From NCBI RefSeq assembly GCF_001953055.1, contig NZ_CP019044.1:1302001-1366000 (forward strand): a DNA stretch of 64,000 nt. The letters run 5' to 3'. The notes beneath the pieces were generated by a model. That model saw nothing but the letters and a program-made list of their open reading frames with translations. It ran no database searches and had not been told where the DNA came from. This document shows positions 39,230 through 47,494 of this stretch, one piece after another. Position numbers and translations under genes: made by a program. Numbering within the stretch: the first letter of the stretch is position 1; every line of letters begins with the position of its first letter. Source of the stretch: Salaquimonas pukyongi (GTDB lineage Bacteria > Pseudomonadota > Alphaproteobacteria > Rhizobiales > Rhizobiaceae).

Positions 39230-40228
39230 TTGACCCCGATCGTAAGCCAGAAAACCGTTGTCGAAGACGAGCAGAACATGCGGCTCGACCGCTGGTTCAA
39301 GCTGCATTTTCCCGGCCTTGGCTTTGGCCAGTTGCAGAAACTGCTGCGCTCGGGCCAGATCCGCGTCGATGGCGGCCGGGTAAAGGCCGACACCCGGTTA
39401 AAGCCGGGACAGGCGGTTCGCCTGCCGCCGCAGGTAACCGGCCTTCAAAGCGGGGTGCGCACCGGCCCGCTCACCGCCAACACGATCCGTGACAAACACG
39501 ATCTGGAAGTACTTGAGGCAATGACGCTCCATGAGGACGGCAAGGTCGTTGTCTTCAACAAGCCCGCCGGGCTGGCCGTGCAGGGTGGCTCGGGACTTAA
39601 CCGCCATGTCGACCGCATGCTTGAGGCGATGCGCAACAAGAAGGGCGAAAAGCCGCGCTTGGTTCACCGCCTTGACCGCGACACGTCGGGGGTTCTGGTG
39701 GTGGCGAAGACCCGGGGCGCTGCTGCCGCGCTGACCAGGGAGTTTCGAGGCCGCAATACCGAAAAAACCTACTGGGCCGTGGTCAGGGGCGTGCCGAAGC
39801 CGCGCCAGGGGCGCATTTCCAACTGGCTGGCGAAAGTCCGCAATGAAGAGGGCGACGACATCATGCGCGTGGTGCGCCATGGTACGCCTGACGCAGATCA
39901 CGCCGTTTCCGAATACCAGGTGGTGGAGGCGTCAGGCTCAGCGCTGTGCTGGCTGGAACTAAAACCGGTTACAGGGCGAACCCATCAACTGCGGGTTCAT
40001 TGCCAGTCCCTCGGCCATCCCATCCTTGGCGATCCGAAATATTTCGACATTGAAAACTGGCAGTTGCCGGGCGGCATCCAAAAAAAGCTTCACCTGCATG
40101 CCCGCCGTATCCGCATCGCCCATCCCGACGGCGGCATGCTGGATGTAACAGCCCCGCTGCCGCCGCACATGGTGCAGACATGGAATCTGCTCGGCTTCGA
40201 TCCGGATTCAGAACTTGACTCTGTTTGA
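39230..40228 (+). CDS. 23S rRNA pseudouridine synthase RluC-type
   Basis: 332-aa enzyme that converts uridines in 23S rRNA to pseudouridine. An N-terminal S4 domain (MRLDRWFKLHFPGLGFGQLQ) precedes the RluA-type catalytic domain with HRLDRDTSG; the catalytic Asp is residue 149. The start is taken at TTG 39230, with AAAAAGG 7 bases upstream; no ATG in this frame fits. It is followed by an HAD phosphatase and atp12, an order I recall from related alphaproteobacteria. Confidence 0.9.
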   Translation: MTPIVSQKTVVEDEQNMRLDRWFKLHFPGLGFGQLQKLLRSGQIRVDGGRVKADTRLKPGQAVRLPPQVTGLQSGVRTGPLTANTIRDKHDLEVLEAMTLHEDGKVVVFNKPAGLAVQGGSGLNRHVDRMLEAMRNKKGEKPRLVHRLDRDTSGVLVVAKTRGAAAALTREFRGRNTEKTYWAVVRGVPKPRQGRISNWLAKVRNEEGDDIMRVVRHGTPDADHAVSEYQVVEASGSALCWLELKPVTGRTHQLRVHCQSLGHPILGDPKYFDIENWQLPGGIQKKLHLHARRIRIAHPDGGMLDVTAPLPPHMVQTWNLLGFDPDSELDSV

Positions 40229-40299
40229 AACATTTTTTTGCAAAACCGATTCGCCATGCATTGACCGCTGATTCGCGAAGCAGCTATACAAAGCGAATC

Positions 40300-41031
40300 A
40301 TGCGGCTGATCTTATTCGATGTGGACGGGACACTGATTGACAGCAAGGCTGTCATCCACGCATCCATGCGCCTTACACTACAGCGCTGGGGCTATGACGA
40401 ACCTTCCGGCGAGGCGACCCGCACCCTGATCGGCCTTACCTTGGATACAGCCATTGCCAGACTGCTCCAGCGCGAGGTGGATGATGAAATTCTCGCCATG
40501 GTATCCGACTACAAGGATATTTATCTGCAGCTTTCACGGCAGCCCGAAATGCAATCCCTTCCGTTCGCCGGCATTGCATCGCTGCTCGACCGGCTGGCGC
40601 GGCGCGACGATGTACTGCTCGGCCTTGCGACGGGAAAATCGCGCCGCGGCGTTCACACAATGCTGCAGACGCCGCATTTTTCGGGCCGTTTCTCGGTCGC
40701 CCGCTGTGCCGACGACTGCCCCTCGAAACCCCATCCGGCAATGGTTCTGGAATGTTGCGATGAAACCAACATTTCTCCTTCCAACACCCTGATGATCGGC
40801 GATACCAGTTTCGACATGGAAATGGCCGCCGCAGCAAGGGCTACGGGACTGGGGGTCGGCTGGGGCTACCATCCGGCCGAGCGCATGCTGACGGCCGGCG
40901 CCAGCGCGGTTGCCCATTCCAGCCAGGCATTGCAGACGATGGTTGATGACTGGCTTGATGGGGAAACGCTGGGCGAACCCGCCGAGCCTGCAGACCTTTT
41001 TCAGGGCATGCGGAACTTCCAGTATGCGTGA
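40300..41031 (+). CDS. HAD-family phosphatase, phosphoglycolate-phosphatase-like
   Basis: 243-aa protein. ATG 40300 gives MRLILFDVDGTLIDSK with the HAD nucleophile motif DVDGTL; GLATGKSRRG is motif II and MIGDTSFDMEMA is motif IV, with Lys of motif III in PSKPHPAM. Member of the PGP/Gph-like group (subfamily IA); substrate not determined. It overlaps atp12 at its 3' end, so the genes form one operon with the pseudouridine synthase. Confidence 0.88.
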   Translation: MRLILFDVDGTLIDSKAVIHASMRLTLQRWGYDEPSGEATRTLIGLTLDTAIARLLQREVDDEILAMVSDYKDIYLQLSRQPEMQSLPFAGIASLLDRLARRDDVLLGLATGKSRRGVHTMLQTPHFSGRFSVARCADDCPSKPHPAMVLECCDETNISPSNTLMIGDTSFDMEMAAAARATGLGVGWGYHPAERMLTAGASAVAHSSQALQTMVDDWLDGETLGEPAEPADLFQGMRNFQYA

Positions 41032-41803
41032 CATCCTGACGGGTGGGGGAAACGGGGGCGAGCGAACGCCTGAAGCCGCTGCCCAGGAAAACATGCGCCC
41101 CGTCCTGCCAAAACGTTTCTACAAAACCGTTTCCATCGCACCGCAGCACGATGCCTATGCGGTATTGCTCGATGGCAAATCCGTGCGAACGCCTGCCAAG
41201 GCCACCCTGTCGCTGCCGGGCGAAGCGGCCGCCAGGCTCGTTGCTGGCGAATGGGAGGCCCAGGGCGAGCATATTGACCCTGCGGCAATGCCGGTTACCC
41301 GGCTGGTCAATACGGCGCTGGACGGCATTGCAGGCGATACACAGCCGGTGCTGGAGGACATCGTCCGCTTTGCCGCCAGCGATTTGCTTTTTTACCGCGC
41401 TTCCTATCCCGAAGCGCTGGTCGAAAGCCAGAAACAGCACTGGGACCCGATCCTGGACTGGGTTGGTACCCGCACCGGGGCACGGTTTGAATGTGTGGAG
41501 GGCGTCATGCACATCGACCAGAGCCGGGAGGCGCTGGCGCTGTTTTCCGCGCATCTAAAGCCCTATGACGAGCCGGTCGCCCTTGCCTGTGTGCACACCA
41601 TGACCTCGCTGACCGGCTCGGCCCTGACCGCCTATGCGCTGGCGGAGGGGGAAATCAGCCTCGATGCTGCCTGGAAGGCTGCCCATGTCGATGAGGACCA
41701 CAACATCGCCCAGTGGGGCGAAGACCATGAGGCGGCCACACGCCGCAAACAACGTTTCGCTGAAATGAAGGCGGCAGCCGACCTGTTGGCGGCCCTTTCC
41801 TGA
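41024..41803 (+). CDS. ATP12-family chaperone for F1-ATPase assembly
   Basis: 259-aa protein of the ATP12 family (PF07542), which in mitochondria and alphaproteobacteria helps the F1 alpha subunit assemble. Visible: KRFYKTVSIAPQHDAYAVLL, DGKSVRTPAKATL, the MPVTRLVNTALDGI stretch and the C-terminal EDHNIAQWGEDHEAATRR, all typical. ATG 41024 lies within the end of the phosphatase gene (8-base overlap), so translation may be coupled. Confidence 0.92.
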   Translation: MRDILTGGGNGGERTPEAAAQENMRPVLPKRFYKTVSIAPQHDAYAVLLDGKSVRTPAKATLSLPGEAAARLVAGEWEAQGEHIDPAAMPVTRLVNTALDGIAGDTQPVLEDIVRFAASDLLFYRASYPEALVESQKQHWDPILDWVGTRTGARFECVEGVMHIDQSREALALFSAHLKPYDEPVALACVHTMTSLTGSALTAYALAEGEISLDAAWKAAHVDEDHNIAQWGEDHEAATRRKQRFAEMKAAADLLAALS

Positions 41804-41848
41804 CCGGTCGACTTCAGCTGCAAATCGCCCGTCGTCCATGCGGATTGT

Positions 41849-41872
41849 GCTGACAGTGTCTGTCAGCATTTT
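41849..41872 (+). terminator. Probable terminator after atp12
   Basis: GCTGACAG (41849-41856), loop TGT, CTGTCAGC (41860-41867), then ATTTTG. An 8-bp perfect stem with a weak T-tract, 46 bases after the atp12 stop. Confidence 0.55.
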
Positions 41873-41910
41873 GCTTTCCAAGCTGAAGCAATCCGGGTAA
41901 CGCTTGGCCA

Positions 41911-42933
41911 ATGACCGGCAAGCAGTTTTCCCCCAAGAAACCACCGAACGGCATGCCCTCCCGCGGCCCGGCAAGACCTTTGACCGGCACCCTTGCCGCC
42001 GGCCCCACGCTGCCGGAGTCCGGCCCTCAAGCTGACAATCGCGCAACGGTGACAAGCGCGATCATTTTGATGGTAATTGCCATGACCATCGTGCCGCTGA
42101 TGGATGTTATTTCGAAATATCTATCGACGCGCCACGCCATCAGTCCGGTGACGATCACCTGGGCCCGGTTTTCAGGTCAGGCGATTTTGATGCTCTTCTT
42201 CATCGTGCTGCGAATGGGGCTGTCCGGCGTTAGCGGCACGAACAATCTGGTCAACTTTGTCCGTGGAATGCTGATCGGCGGAGCGGTCAGTGTGTTCTTC
42301 ATTGCCATAAAATACCTGCCGCTGGCAGAGGCGATCGCCACCTTCTTTGTCGAGCCGCTGATCGTGCTGCAGCTTTCGGCACTGTTCTTGGGCGAGAAGG
42401 TGGGCTGGCGGCGCAATCTTGCCGCCCTGGTGGGCTTTGGCGGCGCGCTGCTCATCATCCAGCCGACCTATGCCATCTTCGGGCCAACCGCGCTTCTGCC
42501 GCTGGTGACCGCCCTGCTGTTTTCGATCTATCTGATCTTGTCGCGGGTCGTCGGGCAGAAGGAAAACCCCTACACCATGCAATTCTGGTCGGGTCTTGGC
42601 GGGGTCGCCACCTGCTCAGCGTTTCTGGTTGCCGGCCAATGGGCGGGCATTTCGGACTTCGTGCTGACAGCCCCTTCAAGCCTTGAACCTTTTCTATGGC
42701 TCATCGCCATCATCATCATCGCCACCTTCTCCCATCTGTTGATCATCATCGCCTTTTCCCGCGCCGAAGCCTCCATCCTGGCGCCGTTCCAGTATCTTGA
42801 GATCGCCACGATCACCGTTGCCGGCTATTTTGTGTTCGGCGAATTTCCCACGCCGCTGCGATGGCTCGGCATCTTCATCATCATCGCCTCCGGCCTTTAC
42901 ATCTTTCTGCGCGAACGGCGTTTGAAAGGGTAG
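41911..42933 (+). CDS. EamA-type (DMT superfamily) permease
   Basis: 340-aa inner-membrane protein with ten predicted helices in two repeated EamA halves (about residues 47-175 and 190-335). The first half has ITWARFSGQAILML and YLPLAEAIATFFVEPL; the second has FSRAEASILAPFQYLEI, the usual EamA pattern. The N-terminal 45 residues are hydrophilic and Pro-rich. Substrate unknown; drug or metabolite export is the family theme. The start is the first ATG with only a weak ribosome site, so it could begin later. Confidence 0.85.
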   Translation: MTGKQFSPKKPPNGMPSRGPARPLTGTLAAGPTLPESGPQADNRATVTSAIILMVIAMTIVPLMDVISKYLSTRHAISPVTITWARFSGQAILMLFFIVLRMGLSGVSGTNNLVNFVRGMLIGGAVSVFFIAIKYLPLAEAIATFFVEPLIVLQLSALFLGEKVGWRRNLAALVGFGGALLIIQPTYAIFGPTALLPLVTALLFSIYLILSRVVGQKENPYTMQFWSGLGGVATCSAFLVAGQWAGISDFVLTAPSSLEPFLWLIAIIIIATFSHLLIIIAFSRAEASILAPFQYLEIATITVAGYFVFGEFPTPLRWLGIFIIIASGLYIFLRERRLKG

Positions 42934-43062
42934 CGGTCTCCCCGTATTCACCCCCCATTAACCGTGTTTGTTGGCAATCGGGAAACCATGCCCTGATATC
43001 CTGTCACAGCGCCACAAACACGGGAATTTGGCACACCGGAATTCGGCACAGGGGAATTTGCC

Positions 43063-44084
43063 ATGCATACAGAAAATTACGGCCCATATGCAGAACTGCT
43101 TGAAAAACCGGGTGAAATCAGTGCCAGTGATGTGCGCCGGCTGCGCCGGGAGATGTTTCGGGACGGCATCGTCAGCCAGTTGGAGGCCGATGCCGTTTTT
43201 GCCTTTAACGATGCCATCGCGGTCAAGTGTGACGAATGGAACGAGTTTTTCGTCGAGGCGCTGACCGACTACACGGTAATGCAGGCAGAACCGCGCGGCT
43301 ATGTTTCAAACGCCAATGCCCAATGGCTGGCAAACCGGATTTCCCATGACGGGGTGGTCGACAGTGCCAGTGAACTGGAACTGCTGGTTCGTGTGCTGGC
43401 CAAATCCACCCAGTGTCCGCCGGCGCTGGCAGGTTTCGCGCTGGCCCAGATTGCCTATGCGGTGGTCGAGGGGGAAGGCCCGATTGCCCGCGGCATGCAA
43501 CTGACCAGGGGCGTAATCGGCGAGGCGGAGGTCGATCTGCTTCGCGCCGTATTGTATGCGGCAGGGGCGCCAATGGACTTTCGATCTCCCGTCAGGAAGC
43601 TGAAATCCTGTTCGACATCAATGAGCGCACCGATGGCGCACGCAATCACCCGAGCTGGCAGGACCTGTTCGTGCGTGCCACGGCAAACTATCTGATGGCG
43701 GTTTCCTCTCCCTCTGCCCCCACAAGGGCCGAGGCGCTTGCCCGCCAGGAATGGCTTGAGGATAACGACACCGATGTTGCAGGTTTTATGGGACAGGTCT
43801 TTACCGGGCTCGGCGGCCTGTTCACCGAAGGCTTTTTCGACGATGTCTTTACCTCGGCCCATGTCCAGATGGAGCGCGCCTGGTCACGCAAAAACCGGGC
43901 TTTCGAGGCCGCAGCGCAGGCAAACGAACGGATCGATGCCGGTGAGGCGAAATGGCTGATCGAGCGCATCCGCCGCGATGGGGCGGTCAATGAAAACGAA
44001 AAGGCCCTGTTGAGCTTCCTGAAAGCCGAAAGCCACAGCATTGATCCCTCGGTAAAAAGCCTGATTGACGAAGTGGCAGCATAA
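43063..44084 (+). CDS. Internally duplicated hypothetical protein, reading frame broken once
   Basis: 340 aa once one G is added in the GGGG at 43564-43567, which joins a first frame (ending 43695) to the correct continuation ending at 44084 through YAAGGANGLSISRQEAE. The protein is soluble, helical and acidic. It holds two copies of a two-part unit: about 18-70 and 185-235 (EAExxFxxN ... W ... FVxA ... Y), and about 78-135 and 285-335 (WLxxRIxxDGxV followed by Leu-rich helices). No family recognised with confidence. Same type of single-base loss as in rpoB and rplP. Confidence 0.72.
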
Positions 44085-44108
44085 GCAACACAAGCAACTT
44101 GCCTGACG

Positions 44109-44882
44109 TCATTCAACCGGCCCGAATACCGTTTGAAAATTGCGTTTCAGCGCCACGTCCACATCCTCCATGGTGACGGGCAGGCCCAGATCGGCCAGGC
44201 TGGTTACGCCGTGGCCGGTAACGCCGCACGGTACGATGCCGTCAAAATGGGAAAGTTCCGGTTCCACATTGAGCGAAACGCCGTGAAAGCTGACCCATTT
44301 CTTCAGCCGGATGCCGATTGCCGCGATCTTGTCCTCGTGCGGTATGCCGCCGGGAAGCGGTGCCTTGTCCGGCCGCCTTACCCAAACGCCGACCCGGTCC
44401 TCGCGCCGTTCGCCGGTGACGGAAAAATCGGCGAGGGTCGAAATGATCCAGGCTTCGAGCGCAGCGACAAAGGCGCGCACATCCTGTTTGCGGCGCTTCA
44501 GATCCAGCATCACATAGCAAACGCGCTGGCCGGGTCCGTGATAGGTATATTCACCGCCACGGCCTGTTGCGTGCACGGGAAAGCGCCCCGGGGCGATGAG
44601 ATCGCCGTCACGGGCGCTGGTGCCGGCGGTATAGAGCGGGGGATGCTCGACCAGCCAGACGGCTTCCTGTTCGTTTCCCTGGCCGATTGTCATCGCCAGT
44701 TGCTCCATGTCCTGCACGGTTTGTTCGTATGCGCTCAATCCTTCCAGGACACGCCAGCGCACCGGTGGCGCGCCTTGCAGCGGCAAAAACCGCGCCGCCA
44801 GCCCCTCACGCGGAATGGCGCGGCCGGCAGGGCCCGGATTTTCGTCTTGAGAGACAGCGGTGGGGGTGGAAATTGGAGCCAT
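44109..44882 (-). CDS. lipB: Lipoyl(octanoyl) transferase LipB
   Basis: 257-aa enzyme that moves octanoyl from acyl carrier protein to lipoyl domains, the first step of lipoate synthesis. Motifs [19 protein letters not shown] and GVWV precede the catalytic Cys in [14 protein letters not shown]; the partner Lys is in KIAAIGIR. The N-terminal 30 residues are Pro-rich and unconserved, so the true start may be later, at a Met or Val before GAPPVRWRV. It converges with the duplicated hypothetical gene upstream. Confidence 0.94.
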   Translation of the reverse strand: MAPISTPTAVSQDENPGPAGRAIPREGLAARFLPLQGAPPVRWRVLEGLSAYEQTVQDMEQLAMTIGQGNEQEAVWLVEHPPLYTAGTSARDGDLIAPGRFPVHATGRGGEYTYHGPGQRVCYVMLDLKRRKQDVRAFVAALEAWIISTLADFSVTGERREDRVGVWVRRPDKAPLPGGIPHEDKIAAIGIRLKKWVSFHGVSLNVEPELSHFDGIVPCGVTGHGVTSLADLGLPVTMEDVDVALKRNFQTVFGPVE

Positions 44883-44964
44883 CAGCGGCGGCTTCGCCTT
44901 TTCTGCAGCAGGTTGAGTGCACAGGCCTGTTTACAAAAAATCACCGGGCCTGCCAATTGCACCC

Positions 44965-44993
44965 TTGTTTCGCATCAGGGCATTTGCTAAACG
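44965..44993 (+). promoter_or_regulatory. Possible promoter of tRNA-Leu
   Basis: TTGTTT (44965-44970), 17-base spacer, TAAACG (44988-44993), with a predicted start near 45000, 38 bases before the tRNA. Spacing is right; both hexamers are partial matches. Confidence 0.35.
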
Positions 44994-45037
44994 CCCCATC
45001 GGCAGGTCCGGTCCAAACCGGGCGCCCAGATTTTCAT

Positions 45038-45124
45038 GCGGTCGTGGCGGAATTGGTAGACGCGCAGCGTTGAGGTCGCTGTCCGGTAACACGGGTGGAA
45101 GTTCGAGTCTTCTCGACCGCACCA
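45038..45124 (+). tRNA. tRNA-Leu (anticodon GAG), with encoded CCA
   Basis: 87 bases. Acceptor stem GCGGTCG (45038-45044) pairs with CGACCGC (45114-45120); discriminator A, then CCA at 45122-45124. The anticodon arm CAGCG-TTGAGGT-CGCTG carries GAG, reading CUC and CUU. The long variable arm around TCCGGTAACACGGG marks a class II tRNA, as expected for Leu, and the T arm shows GTTCGAGTC. Good agreement at every arm. Confidence 0.95.
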
Positions 45125-45130
45125 TTAAAG

Positions 45131-45160
45131 GCCTCCGGCATCCTGCCGGAGGCTTTTTTT
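45131..45160 (+). terminator. Terminator after tRNA-Leu
   Basis: GCCTCCGGCA (45131-45140), loop TCC, TGCCGGAGGC (45144-45153), then seven T. A 10-bp perfect stem 6 bases after the tRNA. On the minus strand the same stem could also end the nucleotidase gene, though its T-tract there is short. Confidence 0.93.
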
Positions 45161-45175
45161 CTGCCCTTCTGGCCT

Positions 45176-47041
45176 TTACTGGGGAATGACCAGTTTGTCG
45201 CCGATCTGCAGGCGGCGGACATTTTCCACCGAATTGGCGGTTTCGATCTTCTTCCACTCCAGCGCGTCGCCATAATGTTCCTTGGCGATGAACCACAAGG
45301 TATCGCCGGCCTTGACGACATGATCGCCGGTCATTGTTTCTTCTGCCGTGGAACTTTCTTCTATCGCGGTTTCTTCCTGCTGGGCTGGCTCCTCGGCCGC
45401 TGCGGGCGCTTCCGTCATGGCCATTTCAAACATGCCGCCCTTCAGGATACGGCCATCGGTGTAGGGCTTGTAGGGGCTGTTGGCGGCAAGATGGTCGGCA
45501 ACCACTTCTTCAAGACCTGGACCATAATCATAGGCGTTCAGGCCTTTGTCCTTGAACACCGCATAGCCGTCGCCGCCACCGCGCATGAAGTCGTTGGAGA
45601 CAACCTTGTAGGTGGCGTCTGGATCGAGGTCGCTCCATTTGCCGTCCGCCATGACCTGAACCTGCTTGACGCGGCCCTTGAGCGGCTCGGCAGAATCATC
45701 CCAGGAAAAGCGAAGGCCTGAAACCTGCGGGAAACGGCCCTTGATCTCCTCAACCTGGCTGACGCCGTTTTCAAGCGCGGCCATCACATCCGAGCCCTTC
45801 AGTTCAAAGGTCGAAAGCGAGTTCTGGAAGGGCAGGACTTCCAGCACTTCGCCCATGGTGATCAGACCCTCGTCAATCGAGGCGCGCAATCCGCCGCCAT
45901 TTTGAATGGCGATGGTAACGCCCTGGCCCTTGACCCGTTCCAGCATGGCATCGGCCACCAGATTGCCCATTGCGCATTCGCCAACGCGGCAGGAGCTGCG
46001 ATCGCCGTCAATGACGGCGGCTGTTTCTCCCACCGGCTTTTTCTTCAATTCTTCAATGGGGGCGGCAAGTTCTGCAACCCGCGCTGCAACCGCCGCATCG
46101 GGCGTTACGCTTGAATCCAGAAGATGCGGTTCGCCATAGGCTGCCGTCACCACGCCTTCATCGTTGAAGTTGACGCTGATCTCGCCAAGATATTTCGAAT
46201 AGGCACCAGCCTGCACGATCGGCACTTTAACGCCGTCCGGATTTTCCACCCAGACAGGGTAGGGACCTGCGGCGCTCTCTTCACCGTTGGAAAGCAGGGA
46301 ATGGCTGTGGCCGCCAACAATCACATCGATGCCGGAAACACTGGCTGCGATCTGCTTGTCCATCGCAAGGCCCACATGGGTCAGCGCGATGATCTTGTTG
46401 ACACCCTGGGATTGTATTTCGGGAATGGCCGACTTCAACACGCTGATTTCACCGGCAAAGGCAACATTGTCGCCCGGCGAGGAAAGCTCCTTCGTGTCGG
46501 CGGCAACCACCGAGACGATGCCGATTTTTTCGCCGCCCTTCTCAACGATCACATAGCCTGGCAGCTTGTCCTTCAGCAGCGGCTCGAAATAGGCAGACGT
46601 ATTGGCGGAAATCACCGGAAACTCGGCCTTGTCGACAAACTTCGACAAGGTTTCCGCCCCATCGTCGAATTCGTGATTGCCCACGGCCATGGCATCGGGC
46701 CTGATCATGTTGAGGAGTTCGGCTGCCACTTCCCCCTTGTAGGTGGTGTAAAACAGCGAACCCTGGAACTGGTCGCCGGCATCGAGCACCAGAACGTTGG
46801 CATTGTCTTGCGCCAGTGCGGCGCGGCGCTCGTCGATCCTGGCCTTGATGCGTGCCATGCCGCCGAAACACTTGCCTTCGGCCTCGTCTTCAACCGCACA
46901 GGTGGAATTGTATTTGTTGACGGACTGAATGCGGCTGTGCACATCATTTGTGTGCAGAATATCGAGTACATAGTCGGCCTGCGCTGTGCCTGCACTCACC
47001 GCCAGCATCGAGCCCGATGCAAGCCAAACAAATCTGTTCAT
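45176..47041 (-). CDS. Periplasmic 5'-nucleotidase / metallophosphatase with C-terminal LysM domain
   Basis: 621 aa. ATG 47041 follows a strong AGGAGG and gives a signal peptide (MNRFVWLASGSMLAVSAGTA). The metallophosphatase core has HTNDVH, DAGDQFQG, GNHEFD and GGHSHS, the UshA-type metal ligands; the 5'-nucleotidase C-terminal domain follows (NGGGLRASI, MRGGGDGY). Residues about 530-570 are an acidic Ala/Glu linker and the last 45 or so form a LysM module (VVKAGDTLWFIAKEHYGDAL ... LVIPQ). The LysM points to peptidoglycan anchoring. Likely role: nucleotide scavenging in the periplasm. It ends next to the tRNA terminator. Confidence 0.92.
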   Translation of the reverse strand: MNRFVWLASGSMLAVSAGTAQADYVLDILHTNDVHSRIQSVNKYNSTCAVEDEAEGKCFGGMARIKARIDERRAALAQDNANVLVLDAGDQFQGSLFYTTYKGEVAAELLNMIRPDAMAVGNHEFDDGAETLSKFVDKAEFPVISANTSAYFEPLLKDKLPGYVIVEKGGEKIGIVSVVAADTKELSSPGDNVAFAGEISVLKSAIPEIQSQGVNKIIALTHVGLAMDKQIAASVSGIDVIVGGHSHSLLSNGEESAAGPYPVWVENPDGVKVPIVQAGAYSKYLGEISVNFNDEGVVTAAYGEPHLLDSSVTPDAAVAARVAELAAPIEELKKKPVGETAAVIDGDRSSCRVGECAMGNLVADAMLERVKGQGVTIAIQNGGGLRASIDEGLITMGEVLEVLPFQNSLSTFELKGSDVMAALENGVSQVEEIKGRFPQVSGLRFSWDDSAEPLKGRVKQVQVMADGKWSDLDPDATYKVVSNDFMRGGGDGYAVFKDKGLNAYDYGPGLEEVVADHLAANSPYKPYTDGRILKGGMFEMAMTEAPAAAEEPAQQEETAIEESSTAEETMTGDHVVKAGDTLWFIAKEHYGDALEWKKIETANSVENVRRLQIGDKLVIPQ

Positions 47042-47238
47042 GATAACCTCCTGTTGGCGGGCGGGCATGCCCCGGCATGCTGTTGCGCGCTTTTTGCCGT
47101 GTATCCGGCATTGCCTTGCCGTGCCGGTCAGTTGGGCCGGTGCACGGTCACAGCACATGACAGGGTAGTTATCGCGCCCGATTGTGACAAGGATTTTTCA
47201 CGATTTGGCGGGAACGCGGCCGCTTGCGCAAAGGCGCC

Positions 47239-47470
47239 AGAGCGTGTCCGGTTTAAATGGAAGCAGTTTGCATGAACGCAAAAGACACCACAGCCGGGCA
47301 CTTAACATCATGAATGTATCGGGTTTTCTGCAATCGTTTGAACCTGGCTCCCGGGCCTTCGGACCGCGTTGCAAAAAGCTGACAGTGCCTGCACTGCGCC
47401 GCATTTTCCTCCTTGCCGAAGACCAAACTCCCGGCGCTCAAACGATTCTATTTAAGCCGGACACGCTCTA
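47239..47470. repeat. Interspersed repeat with terminal inverted repeats, copy 2
   Basis: 232 bases, in reverse orientation to copy 1. Its ends are AGAGCGTGTCCGGTTTAAAT and the complementary 47446-47470. Aside from an absent block of about 78 bases and a diverged 30-base hairpin region, it aligns to 33716-34026 with few differences. No transposase inside. It fills most of the 453-base gap 47042-47494; the first 200 bases hold only the upstream region of the nucleotidase gene. Confidence 0.82.
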
Positions 47471-47494
47471 AATGTCGATACAGCCTGGAGAGAG

